NCBI RefSeq assembly: GCF_040365225.1
Contig: NZ_AP028055.1
Coordinates: forward strand, 1,550,001-1,614,000
DNA: 64,000 nucleotides
Direction: 5' to 3'
Source of the DNA: Bacteroides sedimenti
GTDB taxonomy: Bacteria > Bacteroidota > Bacteroidia > Bacteroidales > Bacteroidaceae
The translations under genes were made by a program, and so were the position numbers. The notes beneath the pieces were generated by a model. The model was not told where the DNA came from. It did no database searches and saw only the letters and a program-made list of their open reading frames with translations. Shown here one piece after another: positions 62,355-64,000 of the stretch (positions within the stretch are counted from its first letter, which is position 1; the number at the start of each line of letters is the position of its first letter).

Positions 62355-64000
62355 ATGAAAAAGATTTATTTATTATTTTTCTTTGTAAACCTGGCCGTCT
62401 TAAGCTGGGCACAACGAACACCTGAACATCCGTTGGATATACCTCAAGGTTCGACAGACTTGTACACAATTCTCGAGAGCTGGGAGCCTGGTACACCTCC
62501 TCCGGGAACAAATCAATTTGACGATCAGTTTTACATTTCTCGTGTTCGTCCATTGTCCAGAATCGTTGATGGAGATTATCAGGCAAATAATTCTGCAGAC
62601 AAAAACAGAAAACTTTGTGTGTGGGTTCCATTGGATGATCCTACTACTACCTGGAAATCTCTTCCGCGCTATTGTTTTGAAGGAGACAACTTCAGCATGT
62701 GGTCGTACACCGACATTCACGGAAACTGGACAGCACCCTGGATGAGGGTAACTGCCGGTATAGCCGACGTTGCACATAAAAACGGAGTAAAAGTGGGATG
62801 CGTAAACTCCATTCCATGGAGCGTATCCGTATCCGACAGCCAATACAACACTTATGGAAAGGTTTTCTATCGTTTGTTTGAGAAAAACACTGATGGAACA
62901 TTTAAACATTCAATGAAGCTAGTCAAGCTCATGAAATATTACGGTATAGATGGGTTAGGATGCAACTCGGAATTTCGTTCAAATTCAACTTTTATGTCTA
63001 AACTGATGGCTTTTTCGCAAGACTGTCATAAGAAGGCAAAAGAGATAGGTTGGGAATTCCAATTGCATTGGTATGACGGAACCAATGATAACGGTGGCAT
63101 TTCGTTCGACAGTGGATTAGGCGATCATAATGATGGAATGTTTGGAACTGGTGACAACATTGTAACAGACATGATGTTTGCAAATTACAACTGGAGCGGA
63201 AGTCTGCTTTCAAACTCAGTTACTAAGGCCGAATCTATGGGACGCAGCAGCTATGATTACTATGCAGGTTTTGATATTCAGGGACGTGCCTTCAAAAACA
63301 GCAATTGGAGTGCACTCAAAGATAACAAAATCTCTATCGGACTCTGGGGAGCACATGCCCAAAGTTTGTTGCATCAAAGCGCTACCGACGACGGATCTTC
63401 TGATATTGCTATTCAAAAGGCATATCTACTCAAACAAGAACTTGCTTTCTCAGGTGGAAACCGCAACCCGGGATTAACCCCTCCCCTACGTACAGATGCT
63501 ACACTGGCAAATGCCGACCTGAAAACATTCCATGGCCTTGCTTCCTTTCTAACAGCCAAATCAACACTGCAACAAATTCCATTCGTAACACGATTCAGCC
63601 TAGGTAACGGTCTGTTTTTCAAGAACCAAGGCAAAACCACTTTTGCTCACAAATGGTACAACATCAATACCCAGGACTTCCTGCCCACATGGCGTTGGTG
63701 GATTACAGACCGCAACGATCAGGTGACTCAGGAAAGTCTCTCCGGATTGGTAAAAGCCGATTTCACTTTCGATGATGCCTGGTTTGGAGGTTCTTGTCTG
63801 AAGCTTCACGGAGCAACCAATTTCTCCAGAGTAAAACTGTTCAAGACCAACTTCAGTGTAAAATCTGATTATACACTTTCTCTTACCTATAAGGTATTAA
63901 ACGGAACCGATCCTCATGCAAAAATGTTTGTTGCTCTGAAAGGCGCACTTAGCGATTATAAGGAAATTGCACTACCGGTATCTGCTAAAGCCGGCGAGTG
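62355..64000 (+). CDS. GH85 endo-beta-N-acetylglucosaminidase (3' end outside window)
   Basis: An open frame from ATG 62355 (MKKIYLLFFFVNLAVLSWAQ) to the window edge, 548 codons visible. The signal peptide favours this start over the in-frame ATG at 62313. The catalytic domain shows WTAPWMRVTAGIADVAHKNG, MKYYGIDGLGCNSEF with Asn204 and Glu206 as the GH85 Asn-x-Glu pair, FQLHWYDGTNDNGGISFDSG, DNIVTDMMFANYNWS and YDYYAGFDIQGRAF. GH85 enzymes cut the chitobiose core of N-glycans by substrate-assisted catalysis. From about residue 480 (FTFDDAWFGGSCLKLHGATN) a beta-sandwich binding domain begins. Last visible gene of the locus, 145 nt after susD. Confidence 0.9.
   Translation, partial: MKKIYLLFFFVNLAVLSWAQRTPEHPLDIPQGSTDLYTILESWEPGTPPPGTNQFDDQFYISRVRPLSRIVDGDYQANNSADKNRKLCVWVPLDDPTTTWKSLPRYCFEGDNFSMWSYTDIHGNWTAPWMRVTAGIADVAHKNGVKVGCVNSIPWSVSVSDSQYNTYGKVFYRLFEKNTDGTFKHSMKLVKLMKYYGIDGLGCNSEFRSNSTFMSKLMAFSQDCHKKAKEIGWEFQLHWYDGTNDNGGISFDSGLGDHNDGMFGTGDNIVTDMMFANYNWSGSLLSNSVTKAESMGRSSYDYYAGFDIQGRAFKNSNWSALKDNKISIGLWGAHAQSLLHQSATDDGSSDIAIQKAYLLKQELAFSGGNRNPGLTPPLRTDATLANADLKTFHGLASFLTAKSTLQQIPFVTRFSLGNGLFFKNQGKTTFAHKWYNINTQDFLPTWRWWITDRNDQVTQESLSGLVKADFTFDDAWFGGSCLKLHGATNFSRVKLFKTNFSVKSDYTLSLTYKVLNGTDPHAKMFVALKGALSDYKEIALPVSAKAGE

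Noticed and set aside
1..64000. tRNA, rRNA, tmRNA or transposase genes
   Set aside because: I scanned the intergenic stretches by eye and found no cloverleaf with a T-loop GTTCRA signature, no rRNA-like block and no transposase motif; a covariance-model search would be needed to exclude divergent ones.

Overview
The window is AT-rich chromosomal DNA of a Bacteroidales bacterium, most likely Bacteroides or a close relative. The evidence is a SusC/SusD pair with its own ECF sigma/anti-sigma switch, NigD-, BACON-, DKNYY- and DUF4369-type surface proteins, a GGGtGRT gene, and many upstream sequences fitting the Bacteroides sigma promoter (TTTG or TTG, about 19-21 bp, then TAnnTTTG). The species cannot be told from the sequence alone. 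I saw no rRNA or tRNA gene, CRISPR array, transposase or prophage gene.

Layout. 1-3785: a decayed, gene-poor stretch with a cut-off secreted protein, a remnant of the N-terminus of HsdM (type I restriction-modification), a 1.7 kb repeat-rich zone and a TlpA-like thioredoxin. 3786-7725: secreted DKNYY, TPR, MORN/TPR and beta-barrel-like proteins, all on the minus strand. 7883-12412: his operon hisG-hisD-hisC-hisB behind a promoter, a 21-codon leader peptide with six consecutive His codons and a terminator hairpin, i.e. a classical attenuator. 12439-15298: Dabb protein, DsbD and a thioesterase. 15302-17411: uridine kinase and an MltF-like transglycosylase. 17764-25721: a sugar-kinase-like gene, then a six-gene minus-strand run (NigD-like, Yip1-like, smpB, nucleoside-recognition protein, metH without its reactivation domain, ogt) and a DMP19 gene. 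26027-27759: a NifU-like protein and the GGGtGRT protein, an uncharacterised pair with a near-perfect promoter. 30284-39387: a TetR-headed ABC efflux operon (TolC, HlyD, two ATPases, two permeases), followed by an AraC regulator and a second copy of the last permease. 40233-41815: pabB-pabC. 41892-46593: envelope and metal- or stress-related small genes, including a 44-residue basic protein with its own promoter and terminator. 46973-64000: a polysaccharide utilisation locus with a GH20 hexosaminidase, two serine-type sulfatases, a GH2 glycosidase, ECF sigma, FecR anti-sigma, SusC, SusD and a GH85 endo-beta-N-acetylglucosaminidase cut by the window end. Together these point to sulfated, N-acetylglucosamine-containing host glycans such as sulfated complex N-glycans. 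The FecR-sigma pair and the STN domain on SusC suggest that substrate transport itself induces the locus.

The most unusual signal is non-coding. Three 141-bp elements (7016-7156, 39487-39627 reversed, 40090-40230) carry six copies of a 9-mer close to GCGTGACTT at fixed positions, followed 14 nt later by TATGGGGAAATGAGA or a variant. Two of them face outward around a four-copy, 23-bp-period tandem array. A second, different pair of inverted-repeat elements (830-1002 reversed, 1743-1911) flanks another four-copy, 22-23-bp-period array in the same outward arrangement. No gene in the window explains either structure.
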